Below are positions 55,240 to 64,000 of a stretch of 64,000 nucleotides of DNA, piece after piece (positions within the stretch are counted from its first letter, which is position 1; each line of letters opens with the position of its first letter). Position numbers and translations under genes: made by a program. Origin of the DNA: Auriscalpium vulgare (taxonomy: Eukaryota > Basidiomycota > Agaricomycetes > Russulales > Auriscalpiaceae); the NCBI GenBank assembly GCA_019915015.1, contig JAHBBC010000042.1, forward strand, positions 159,496-223,495, read 5' to 3'. The notes below the pieces were generated by a model that had not been told where the DNA came from, searched no databases, and saw nothing but the letters and a program-made list of their open reading frames with translations.

Positions 55240-56599
55240 CATGCGCGACTTCAGCCCGAGGTCGTGCGGAGAACGGACGCAATCCCGCCAGGCTCCCAGC
55301 GGCCGGATTGCGGCGGCAGCAAACAGACACCCTCGGACGGGCACACAGCGGCGGCTGCCAAGGCGAACATCCTGCTGCAGAGGGTCGAATCCCTCTACGC
55401 CGGAATCGACGCTCCCTATGAACAATTTCTCACCCGTTCTCCTGACGAACTCAACGCTGCTTCCATCGAAATTGCCGCCGCCTGTGTTAAGGTCACCGCC
55501 GCCGTTAGCGAAATCCCCCTAGTCATCCGACAACTCGCCGCTCCTCTTCAAGATTCGCCGTTGAAGCTCGCCGTGCACCACAGCATCCCCGTCGTGTCCT
55601 GTTACCTCCTCAGGCGTCTCTACAAACCCGAGGTTCTCGCTGTTCTCTTTGTCCGTGCCCTCCTCGACGCCGCCATCCTGGTCTGGCTATGCACTTGCCG
55701 CATATCCGGCACCTACGACGAGTCGGATCACAAGCACCAGATGGTCCACATCGTCGAGCTCCTCTGCGGGTCCGTGGGCGCGGGCGTCTTCGCTCTGGCG
55801 TATCCGCTCTGTAAGCTGCTGCGAGCGTTCATCGTGCGCGTCCGCTGATATGAGACAGATGGTGCGGTGGCGGCAACGGCTCTCGGCGGCCTTGCGATTG
55901 GCCTGGTCTGCCTGGCCATCGCGTGCATTATCCGGCACTTCCTGCCCCACACTGCTCACAGTAAGTATACTCAGCATCTTCAATCTCGAGTAGTCACTGA
56001 CGACTCGCCCACTGGCAGGATACCTTCGTACGGCTCTCCGCAAGCATGCCACGGATGCAGGCGCGCAACAGCTGCTCCCAGGGCCCCACCCATCGCCCGC
56101 CGCCATGCACGAATCGTTCCGCGCCATATCCACTAATGCGATCGCACAAACCAGGCGTGCCGTCGACCGAACTCTCGCCCCGCGACGGATGGCGCTGGAC
56201 GCGTGTGCGAGATCCCTCGAGCTCGCCGTGTACCTCAACGCGCCCGTCGCCGTGTGCTTCCTCGGGCTCTTCTGGCCCGCCCGCGGCTTGCCCGTCGTCT
56301 CGGCGCTCTCCGCCCTCGTTGTTTCCGAGGCCCTTGCGGCGCTCGGGCGGCGCATCGCGGGGCCGTTGATGCACGAGCTCGCGGCTATCGGGCTCATCTT
56401 AGGGAGCATGGGGCATGCGCTATTTTCCGGCTACACGCAACCCTCTCCGCCATTGCGGACGACGACCCGCGTGTGTGCGTCCTATGTTGGAAATTTATGG
56501 TGGATTGTGTTTAACGTGCGTGTAGGGGATGAACCGGTGCGTGTCGAGCATATAGGGAAAGTTGGCCGAGATGTACCGAAAAGGAGGAAGTCGTTTTAG
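55240..56599 (+). CDS. Multi-pass membrane protein (family member 3; first exon unresolved)
   Basis: Exon open from after TGA at 55237 to 55810, then 55859-55960 and 56019-56599, phase-1 introns of 48 and 58 nt at the family positions. There is no in-frame ATG before the conserved start region (RTDAIPPGSQ; SDGHTAAAAKANILLQRVES), so a short 5' exon is missing from my model. Membrane-like segments: SIPVVSCYLLRRL, VRALLDAAILVWLCTC, TALGGLAIGLVCLAIACIIR, LAVYLNAPVAVCFLGLFW, VVSALSALVVSEALAALG. The end differs from member 1: GLILGSMGHALFSGY and a basic tail, TAG at 56597-56599. No repeated exons. Function unknown. Confidence 0.65.
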
Positions 56600-56904
56600 T
56601 GGACGAGCCCGATAAAGTGCTACTGAAAGCTTCTGTGTAGCGTCCCCCACCACCTTGTACTGTCGTTCGTAACCAGAAACTTAACCACTGGCAGTCATGC
56701 GTGTATGCCCTGGGGCGCAAAAGCGATTACCTGCGAGATATCATACAATAAATGGTGATATATACTCGTATGTTCTCGTCTCGGGGCATGTGTGCATCAG
56801 TAAATTGTGGGCGAGTAGCGCCGCTGCCTGCCAGTCGACTGCTGGTAAGGATGCGGAGGACAGCGACTCGGCCCGGGCGCGCTCATTGCCACGCCACCAA
56901 ACAA
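56600..56904. other. No supported gene
   Basis: 3' region of family member 3, then unassigned sequence with a short AT-rich patch (about 56740-56770) and nothing identifiable. Confidence 0.35.
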
Positions 56905-57193
56905 ATGGCCAGCTCGCCCTCGTCTCGCACCGCGCGCCTGTCATTCCAACACAACCACGTCGCCGGCGCCGTGATGGCGATGTGCATCGCTTGTTTCCTC
57001 GCCGCATACTTACCTCCTCGCAACGTGGTTCTTCACGCTCGCCACGTGCATCATGAGCCTGCCGGGCTATATGCTCACCTGTGCGCAGATTTGGTTCAGC
57101 CAGCAAGGTCATCTACGCAACTTGTCGTCGAATCATGCTCGCCCAAGACGACACATCAAGCGCGTCCATCGCAATGTTTCTCGTGTGCGGCAC
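56905..57193 (+). pseudogene. Membrane-protein gene fragment cut by the 6.8-kb transposon
   Basis: ATG at 56905: MASSPSSRTARLSFQHNHVA, then GAVMAMCIACFLAAYL, after which the hydrophobic reading continues in another frame (WFFTLATCIMSLPGYMLTCA, QIWFSQQG) and again (SIAMFLVCGT) up to the element boundary at 57194. The layout resembles the small membrane-protein gene at 54787. Either short introns or frameshifts separate the pieces; the 3' end is missing because the transposon begins here and its other flank lies outside the window. Confidence 0.4.
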
Positions 57194-57222
57194 GCTAGGA
57201 CCCCCGTAACTCACGCCAGGGG
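57194..57222 (+). repeat. Left terminal inverted repeat of the 6.8-kb transposon
   Basis: Partner at 63972-64000; 26-bp core with one mismatch (CAC against CAT). Confidence 0.9.
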
Positions 57223-57553
57223 TATGATTTTCGCACGGTAGCTAGACGGCGCTTTGCGCCGGAAGCTCTGAGGGGTCTGAGGTAGCTGGGGGCTAGAATT
57301 TGGGGCAAAAGTATGATCCTGATGGTGGTAGTTAGGGGCGCGGTGAACCGATGTCTGATCACAGAGGTAGTTGGACTAAGTACTGGCGGCAGAAGATTTT
57401 GACCCCATAATTACCGGTATAATTCGTACAAGTTGAGACATTAGGTAGAAATTTACGTGGCCTGCTGCGTACGACATTCTACGACAACGCCTCGGACCGA
57501 ACCTGCTTCTTCTGTGCAGCGCATCACCCTCGCAGCCATCCGGCATCGTGCCA

Positions 57554-58970
57554 ATGGATGAGTCCATCACAATCTACAACGACGATGAAATACCTATGTT
57601 CCGTCCCGAATTATGGATCTCGCAAGGCAAAAGCTATCCCCAGAACCCACCGCCGGAGCTGCTGGCCTACATCGAGCAGCTCCTCAGGATTCCCAACGCT
57701 CCCGAGACTTCTTTGCTCCCCAGCGGCACCGAGGATGTTCATTCTTCGTATCTACACCACTCCCTCGTCGCGATCAGCAGCTCATACACCCCTCAACCAA
57801 AGCTGTTTTTAGCCATGACGTGGCAGTCTTCCATAACCACACTTACAAAATCACGAAGCCTTCCTACGGATGCCTTCGTGGACAAGCTTGCTGCACTCGC
57901 ACCGCAGGCCATCCTGGATGGCGCACAATCAATCATGGACCCACGATATGCAAGTGGTGCATCCCCGCTGTGGATGATCACTTACTGGCAACGGATGCGT
58001 ACGGTCTCCTGGCACAGGAGACGTGGACGGCGAGCGTGCGGTGGCTGCTACAAGTCGCTGACGGTTCTATGGAAAGCGAACGCACTGTTGCTCTTATCCA
58101 CTCGCTTCCCTGGCGCCAGCAACTCATGATACCCGGTGCCGCCACATTTACGACAACATCAGCCCTTGCTCCGCTGTTATCAGACGGCCTTCTCACCGAC
58201 ACCATCGTTGACATGATGCTCATGTGGTTGAGAAGCCGCGTTCGGAGCACGCCAGGAATTGCCAACAACTTCGAGATCGCCGGACACGAGTTCTGGAATG
58301 CAATTTCAAAGATCACAGTAATAGAAGACCTGTTCCCCGACTCACCTCGTTACCTCAAGAGAATTGAAGACGATCTGCGCACCCATAGGAAGGTACTCCT
58401 CTTCCCTGTTTTCCTCGCCAAATACAAGCATTTGTTGTCGTGAGATCGACGGTCAAGCGGAAACAATATCCTATGGTGAGTACGTACTATGTCGCCAATG
58501 GGAATGCAATCTTACCATTCCTGTGAAACAAGGCGACGGCCTTACCATCAGGGACTGCGCCTGCCTAAAGACATCGAGAAGAAATTGCTCTGGTGGACGC
58601 GTGTCAAATTCGGCATTGAGTACAAGTGGGAGGGACAGTCGCTTACGACAGCGAGACAGACAGATCACGTATCGTGTGGCGTGATCGCCGTGAATGCGGT
58701 CGCACACGAAACACTGGGCTGGCAGCTTGGGATGATTCAAGGCGCCACGTCGAACGGTTGGCGTGGTTCGAGAGGCTCGCTGCCGACCATATTCAATCGG
58801 TACGCTATATTTTGCTCATTAGCGACATGAGGACGACGATACTCAGGTGCTCTGCGCAGGTATCAAGTCATCAGCGACGGTCTGATGCTGTGACAGGCGG
58901 CGCCGGACGCGATGAGCCGGTTGCGCATCATATCCTCGCGGGATGGCCCACCTTCTAAATCCTCAAGCTT
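57554..58970 (+). pseudogene. Ulp1-type (C48) cysteine protease gene of the transposon, frame-broken
   Basis: ATG at 57554 (MDESITIYNDDEIPMFRPEL). Segments typical of the basidiomycete transposon-borne protease follow: PTDAFVDKLAALAPQAIL, then in a second frame ETWTASVRWLLQVADG, LLSDGLLTDTIVDMMLMWL, and then the catalytic part: KYKH (His), ISYGDG (Asp, just after an intron), and DHVSCGVIAVNAVAHETLG (Cys). The family catalytic His-Asp-Cys order is preserved. Frame changes near 58000, 58435 and 58550 are not explained by introns of normal length, so the gene is probably inactive. Family knowledge: Ulp1-like proteases cleave SUMO-type precursors; their role in transposons is unknown. Confidence 0.7.
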
Positions 58971-58994
58971 CCGAACCCGGCGAGTCGACCAGAG

Positions 58995-61900
58995 ATGCTG
59001 AATGTCTACTTGAAGGATTCAGTCCAGAGGTGGAAGAAAGCAGATGGGGCGACGCGGAGACATGGACGAAGGCAGCAAATACGATCCGTCAATCCACCTC
59101 TGTCAATGCCACCTTCTCCTAATCATCATATTCAGTACTTGCATCTGCTAGTGGCTATGACAGCGACTGCGACGACATACCTATGCCCGATACCACCGAT
59201 ACCAGCTGCGCATACGGCCGGTCGTTGCTCTCTCCATCCACTGTCGACGATGATCCCACCAGTTCCGCGTGGTGGAATGCTGGACCAGGATGGGCCTGGC
59301 AGTATCACAGAATGGAGAAGCCATTTGGAAAATGGGACTTCTGATGCTGCGTCAATGTCGTCAAGAAGGGTGTCGTCGGTGGGAAGTGAGGCGGAGGATT
59401 GCGCATCCGATGGAAGTCGACTGTCAAGGGCATCTAAGAAGATCATCAGTTCCATTGGGACGACACTGAAGGCTGCGCGGGGCTTACTGAAAAGGCGGAG
59501 GAAAGGGAGCTCGAGCGCAGACGACAAGACGGCTGCGAGCGCGAGTGAAGCAACAAGCGCTCAATCTGACCACGACTCAGAGGCTCAGGCGCCTATCCAT
59601 CCTGCAAAACGCACACGCACTGTCCCTGGGCCCATTCATCCGTTCTTCGCGCCCAAGGGAAAGAATAAGGATGTCATTGCTACCGTGTCTGCAAGCACCG
59701 CAAGCGCTGATGTTGGGCCATCGTCTGGAGCAATCAGCACGCGCCTGGCCAATTCCTTCGTCAAACGCGGTAGGGACGACAACTCAAAGGCGTATACCAA
59801 ATTCAAGGAGAAAATCCTTGCGCTTGACGACATGGCCGAGTTCTGTCTAGACGATGTTCGGAAGGTCCGATGCTCTCGATGCAACAAGTACATGCTTATG
59901 ACTGGGGCGTATCACACCAAGGCATTCAAACAGCACCAGAAAGTTTGCAAGGGCACAATGCGATCACATACACTGGGGCCACATCTGGGCATCAACCTCA
60001 TCGACGCAGGCCCCCGCTCCGAGAATGATAGATCGTCCTTTCGGAACTTCGCGCAGCAAAATACGCTCGTGTGCGTCAATATTGGAGCGCACACCATACG
60101 GCGGGGGCGCGGCCTTCCCTCGCCGATTTGGCGTTAGAGTTGTATTCGGCACCAGATTATCGTTCGTTGGATAAGGCCAGAAAGCAAGTAGTCGACACGG
60201 AGCAAGAGCATCGGTGGCAGTGGAAGAACTATCGGTCGCTCCCTTCATGTCCTTGCGACAGATTGTCTTCGCACTGTAAGGGGCCGGAAGAGTCAACTGA
60301 GGATGTTACTTGTGTCAACTGCCTCGCTCTGCTGCATGTCCACGTATTCCAGAATGCGACTCGCAAGCCAGTCCCCGAGCCTAAGAATCGCCGCTTCACC
60401 CCCAATCATGCTCAGAAAGACGACATACAGGCCCTCCATCGATATGCTCTTACTCATCCCGACCTTGCACCTCTTCTGGAGGCATACGAAGATGTCAGTA
60501 GCTTCAAGTTCATAGTATCCCCACGTTACAGCTTCTGATCATTGTCTGCACAGAACCCTCATAGTGCATGCCTAGTCTTCGCAAGAGGCGTTATCGAGGG
60601 CAAGCATGGCAATTCTTGTTTGTCGCCTTGATGAACGATCTCGTCAAGAAGAAAGATTTAGAAGAACGAGGTGTCCCTTTGAACGGCATGCGATATTCAG
60701 CCATGACATTGGAGTGGGCGCAAATTATCCACGTCTTAAGCCCGCGAGCATATGAATCCATGATGAATGTGCTACCCGTACCCGCAGAAACGGACACTCC
60801 AGTCAGGTTTACAGATTGCATTGATACAATTGACTGATAAATGACCCGAAGGAAACGTCGTGCGCACGAAGTGCAGTTTCCCATCGGCATCACAGAGGCA
60901 ACATTTGAATTTATCTACGAACGGCTGAAATCATTGGACTACCTTGTGGGTCCCGTTGGCCTCGCATGTGATGATACGAAGCTGCTAGAGTCTTTGAAGC
61001 CTCACTGGGACCAATACGAAAGTGCTACGTGCTCTAGGGAGTCCTGGCGATCCCGTCGTCGTGAGCGACATCAACACACTCGATGCCCTCATCCGCACCA
61101 GGAAGATCGAGAAGGCTAAGAAGGTATGAGTTCTACGAATACTTCGGAGGCATGCAGCTCACCGACACATGCCAGATACGCGTATGGACCCTCCAGATCC
61201 CTCTTCCCGGCGTTCCGACTATCGTCGTTGCGGCGCTCCCTATCTCAGAGTCAAACTCGGCGGAGCAACTGTTCGTCCACCTGGAATTAATATTGAATGG
61301 CCTTCTCTCCCGCAGATCAACGTTGTATCCTACGCCGCAGACGGCACGGCTGTCGAGCGCTCCCTTCAACGTCTCCTGGTCGCTCACGCCGTTGCGTACA
61401 TTGACTACACCCTCAGGCACCCTATTCGCTCACATCGTGACATCAACCTCCACATTCCTCTCATCGGCGCAGGGCGACAGCCTGTCGCACTCATTCAAGA
61501 TTCGAACCATGGGCGCAAGACGTACCGGAACAACGCATTCTCAGGTGCCGGATACTTACTTTGGGCAGCTATACGACGTCGTACAGCCACTTCCGCCTTG
61601 CAGCAATTGAAGCAACAGGGACATTGTTTCGGAGGGATGTCGAGAAACTTGATCGACAAGACGACAATGCTGCGACCCGTCTCTTCTCCGGTCATACGCT
61701 AGCATGGTTCACCAACGAGCATCGTGAAATGGTCGGCTCGATTATCTACCTCTTTGTGTTTGGAGAGCTCGTGGATGCATACCAGAATCGATCGATCCCA
61801 ATTATCGAACGTGTTCGCATGGTGCTGCGTGCGCACTTCTTCATGGAAATGTGGACCGACTTCATGGACATCGCGGGCTACCGAAAAGCTCAACACTTCA

Positions 61901-62480
61901 TATCTCCCGAGGCACGCGACATCACAAACTTCCTAGTCGTTGGTTCTTCAGTTGGTGATCATCTATCGGGACCACCTCGACGGCAGATACCCATTGCTGC
62001 CCTGGCTTCTATCAACGAAGTCTGTGAGCATGTCTTCGGCATTTGTCGACAGCTTGTGAAGGACTTCACCTTGCAAGACTTCTATCATATGATTCCGAAG
62101 CTCTCAGTCCGCTTGCGCGAGCATCTCTTCTTGCAAAGACATCTGAGGGCAAGGAAAGAGCGAATGGATACAATCATACCTATACCGACAATCGACATCT
62201 CGACCTCCATGCCCTCTCCACATTCCCTTCTGATCACGACATTGAGCAAGCAACACAGGCCCATTCGGAGGCAGCGAATCTGTGGGACGCTCTCGTACTA
62301 GACCGGATTTTCTGGACAAATTGCAGAATCAAGCTCACCGTGTTCGCGCATTCCCATCGTTGTCGAGTTGGTATTCGCAGGAGGCTTGGGATGCAATCTA
62401 TGGCCAGTCGATTCCGAAGACGAGGTCCTGAGATGGACGAAGACGAGCCGAGATGCTCCAGATTGAAAATGGGTTGAAGA
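58995..62480 (+). pseudogene. Large transposase-like protein gene, frame-broken
   Basis: First part (58995-60137): Ser-rich, basic (RGLLKRRRKGSS), then a zinc-ribbon-like segment VRCSRCNKYMLMTGAYHTKA followed by FKQHQKVCKG. Then in shifting frames: QVVDTEQEHRWQWKNYRSL, VTCVNCLALLHVHVF, LSPRAYESMMNVLPVP, PVGLACDDTKLLESLKPHWD (60954), VRVWTLQIPLPGVPTIVVAA, AADGTAVERSLQRLL, IQDSNHGRKTYRNN, DVEKLDRQDDNAATRLFSG, LFVFGELVDAYQNRSI and CEHVFGICRQLVKDFT. Candidate catalytic acids are the Asp of CDDTK, the Asp of ADGT or QDSNHG, and the Glu of CEHVFG (inference). At least six frame changes; some may be introns (one clear near 61120-61174), others are disruptions. Confidence 0.65.
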
Positions 62481-63764
62481 AGGCAGAGAATGCAGACGGA
62501 GTTGGTGCGGTCTTCGACCAGCAGTTGAACGATTTGACTTGCGCAGCAGCTGCCTTATGCGTCCAGAGCACTGTCGACATGTTCGTGTTTTGTCCTCCTC
62601 TCACCGCCGATAGATCTTACAGAGTCTAACCCTCACATACTAGACTGCAATTGCCTGAAGACACAGCGGATGCAACACGCAAAGACGCTGCACATATAGG
62701 GAGATCCTCGCCCAGTCGCTCCCTGCTGTGTCCGACCCCGACGAGCGCAGGACCTTCAGGACACAGTGATCTCTGCTGAATTCGATCTCGAACAGCTCGC
62801 AGTCTCCGCGGTCGCATCATACCAGACAGGCTGAGAAAGGTGTCCGAACAAAGGCTTCAAGTCCTCGGAAGATCTACCACCTCCTCTGATAACGGTCCAC
62901 CCGCCCAGTCAACGCTCTCGAGAAAAAAACGCCTTCTGCAGTGGTCAAGGATGTTCTCAAGCGTCAAGAAGAGCGCGGTGTTACAGAGCGCGGTGTTACA
63001 CGGGCGCGGGTCGGTCGATGCGCTGGCGGCAGCCAGCTGCGGGCGGTCGAGACGGAGCAATCAACGGCGAAGAAGCTGTTGCTCCTGCACCAGGGACGGC
63101 TGCAAACGCGGCTGAGGTCGCGCAAATGCATCGTATCAGGTGCGTCTGCTAGTGTTGTATGAGTGCACATACATGGTATTGACGTCCGCCAGGCTGAACG
63201 GAGGCGAGCAGCGATCTTCGCAAAGCATCACGTCCCCAAGGTCGCACACTCGGCCAATGTCACGCCGCTCAAACACCTCTACGCTGCTCACACTGGCATG
63301 CCGCCTTCTTATGGCTTGGTTCTTGTTGATGAGGCAATCTGCTTGCAGAAGGTGCGTCGTAATCTTCAACATGACTCGGCATGCGCTGATGGCTGGTTAG
63401 TCCTGACCATGTACGAGAAGTCGGCCGGTAAGAACGGCAAACATGGTGGGCTTCGGACACGTCTCGCATCACCGCTCTTTCTTACATCGCTGTGAGACTG
63501 TTCAAGCCGGTCCGACACAACCAATTCTCCCTCGCCGATCCTAGCAAGATCCCTCGGTTCGCCTTCCTGAAACCGTCCTACTCCTGTATGCCCTCGACCA
63601 TCCCCTCCAAACTCGGGCTCAACACTAGCTTTGTAAAATCTGATGGCGCGTGCTATGTCGCCTCAAGCAGAACGTCGCGAATATCGCTCGTGCTATCAAG
63701 GAGCTTAGTGGGAGGGTCAAGGCGGGTCTTGAACAGGCGGGTGACGATGAACCAGATGAATAGG
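62481..63764 (+). pseudogene. 3' part of the transposon coding region, unassigned
   Basis: Protein-like pieces continue to near the right end: NVTPLKHLYAAHTGMPPSYG (63260-63318), MYEKSAGKNGKHG (63411), AVRLFKPVRHNQF (63490) and a final helical RLKQNVANIARAIKELSGRV followed by KAGLEQAGDDEPDE to TAG at 63761-63763. Probably the C-terminus of the transposase-like protein. It lies in several frames. Confidence 0.5.
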
Positions 63765-63971
63765 TCAGTTTGACAGGCTCTGCGCATCCGTAGTACATCC
63801 CCTCCTGCCTGCACGCAAAGCGGCTTTTTACAATAAACTACGATTTTTTTGAAGCTATGATCCTATCCGTGGTAGCTACGGACCCCAAACGGAGGTCTGA
63901 GGGGCGAATGGTAGCTGGAAGGGGTCGCGAGCCGCAAAAAAAAATGGTAGTTGACCCCGTTTGGCGGACAT

Positions 63972-64000
63972 CCCCTGGCATGAGTTACGGGGGTCCTGGC
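63972..64000 (-). repeat. Right terminal inverted repeat of the 6.8-kb transposon
   Basis: Complement of 57194-57222; the final three bases coincide with the window edge, so its outer limit is not certain. Confidence 0.85.

Larger units (their letters stand above)
57194..64000 (+). mobile_element. 6.8-kb TIR transposon with Ulp1-type protease and transposase-like genes
   Basis: The left end 57197-57222 (AGGACCCCCGTAACTCACGC, then CAGGGG) matches the inverted right end 63972-63997 with one mismatch. Including gct/ggc, the TIR may be 29 bp (57194-57222, 63972-64000), ending exactly at the window edge. Subterminal short repeats of the ggtagct/ggtagtt type occur at both ends (57280-57380; 63868-63950). 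The interior encodes a C48-type cysteine protease and a large protein with conserved acidic motifs, both frame-broken. This pairing and the subterminal repeats resemble basidiomycete CACTA-like/KDZ-type elements (family knowledge; exact superfamily not settled). The target-site duplication cannot be tested here. Confidence 0.8.

Overview
The window is eukaryotic and almost certainly from a mushroom-forming basidiomycete (Agaricomycetes). Genes are split by very short introns (about 47-66 nt, GTRNGY...YAG). It holds F-box-like and fungal Zn(II)2Cys6 genes, an HSF-type domain, a DUF2235 hydrolase, a secreted subtilisin and a large TIR transposon with a Ulp1-type protease gene. No rRNA, tRNA, CRISPR or bacterial operon is visible. 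This is accessory, duplication-rich, transposon-rich DNA rather than a core block.

Layout. (1) 0.14-6.35 kb: a direct tandem duplication of about 3.1 kb, each unit with one intact F-box-like gene and decayed minus-strand material. (2) 7.27-9.62 kb: MULE-like element A, carrying a broken helicase gene. (3) 10.6-24.5 kb: a cluster of six related genes built on one SH3-like cassette followed by a conserved Ser/Lys-rich motif. The N-terminus is exchanged (Zn(II)2Cys6 in two, HSF-type DNA-binding domain in one, none seen in the others) and so is the C-terminus (C2H2 fingers or a basic tail). A DUF2235 gene lies inside the cluster. (4) 24.86-30.79 kb: element B, a longer member of the same MULE-like family, which contains a spliced-gene fragment of a Pho84-type phosphate permease. 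(5) 30.80-32.94 kb: a 2.1-kb element with perfect 20-bp TIRs and a 3-bp TAA duplication, directly abutting B and containing a piece of an MFS drug/polyamine transporter. (6) 33.3-38 kb: two F-box genes and a small membrane-protein gene. (7) 39.4-44.1 kb and 54.8-56.6 kb: three members of an unnamed multi-pass membrane family; one has an internal array of four tandemly duplicated phase-1 exons. (8) 45.37-51.47 kb: a secreted subtilisin gene whose catalytic residues are all present, with element C inserted inside one 55-nt intron. (9) 57.19-64.0 kb: a complete but decayed 6.8-kb TIR transposon (Ulp1-type protease plus large transposase-like protein) spanning to the last base of the window.

How it fits together. 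The three MULE-like copies are supported by perfect, mutually different 9-bp target-site duplications, by TIRs of about 125 bp, and by near identity of A and C, so they moved recently. They have no recognisable transposase; they carry helicase remnants and host-gene pieces, as Pack-MULEs do. The SH3-like cluster looks like a locally expanding family of putative regulators that combines different DNA-binding domains with a constant core, and is the best candidate here for an undescribed system. Exon models come from reading splice signals and frame continuity by eye; homology calls rest on recognised motifs, not on database searches.
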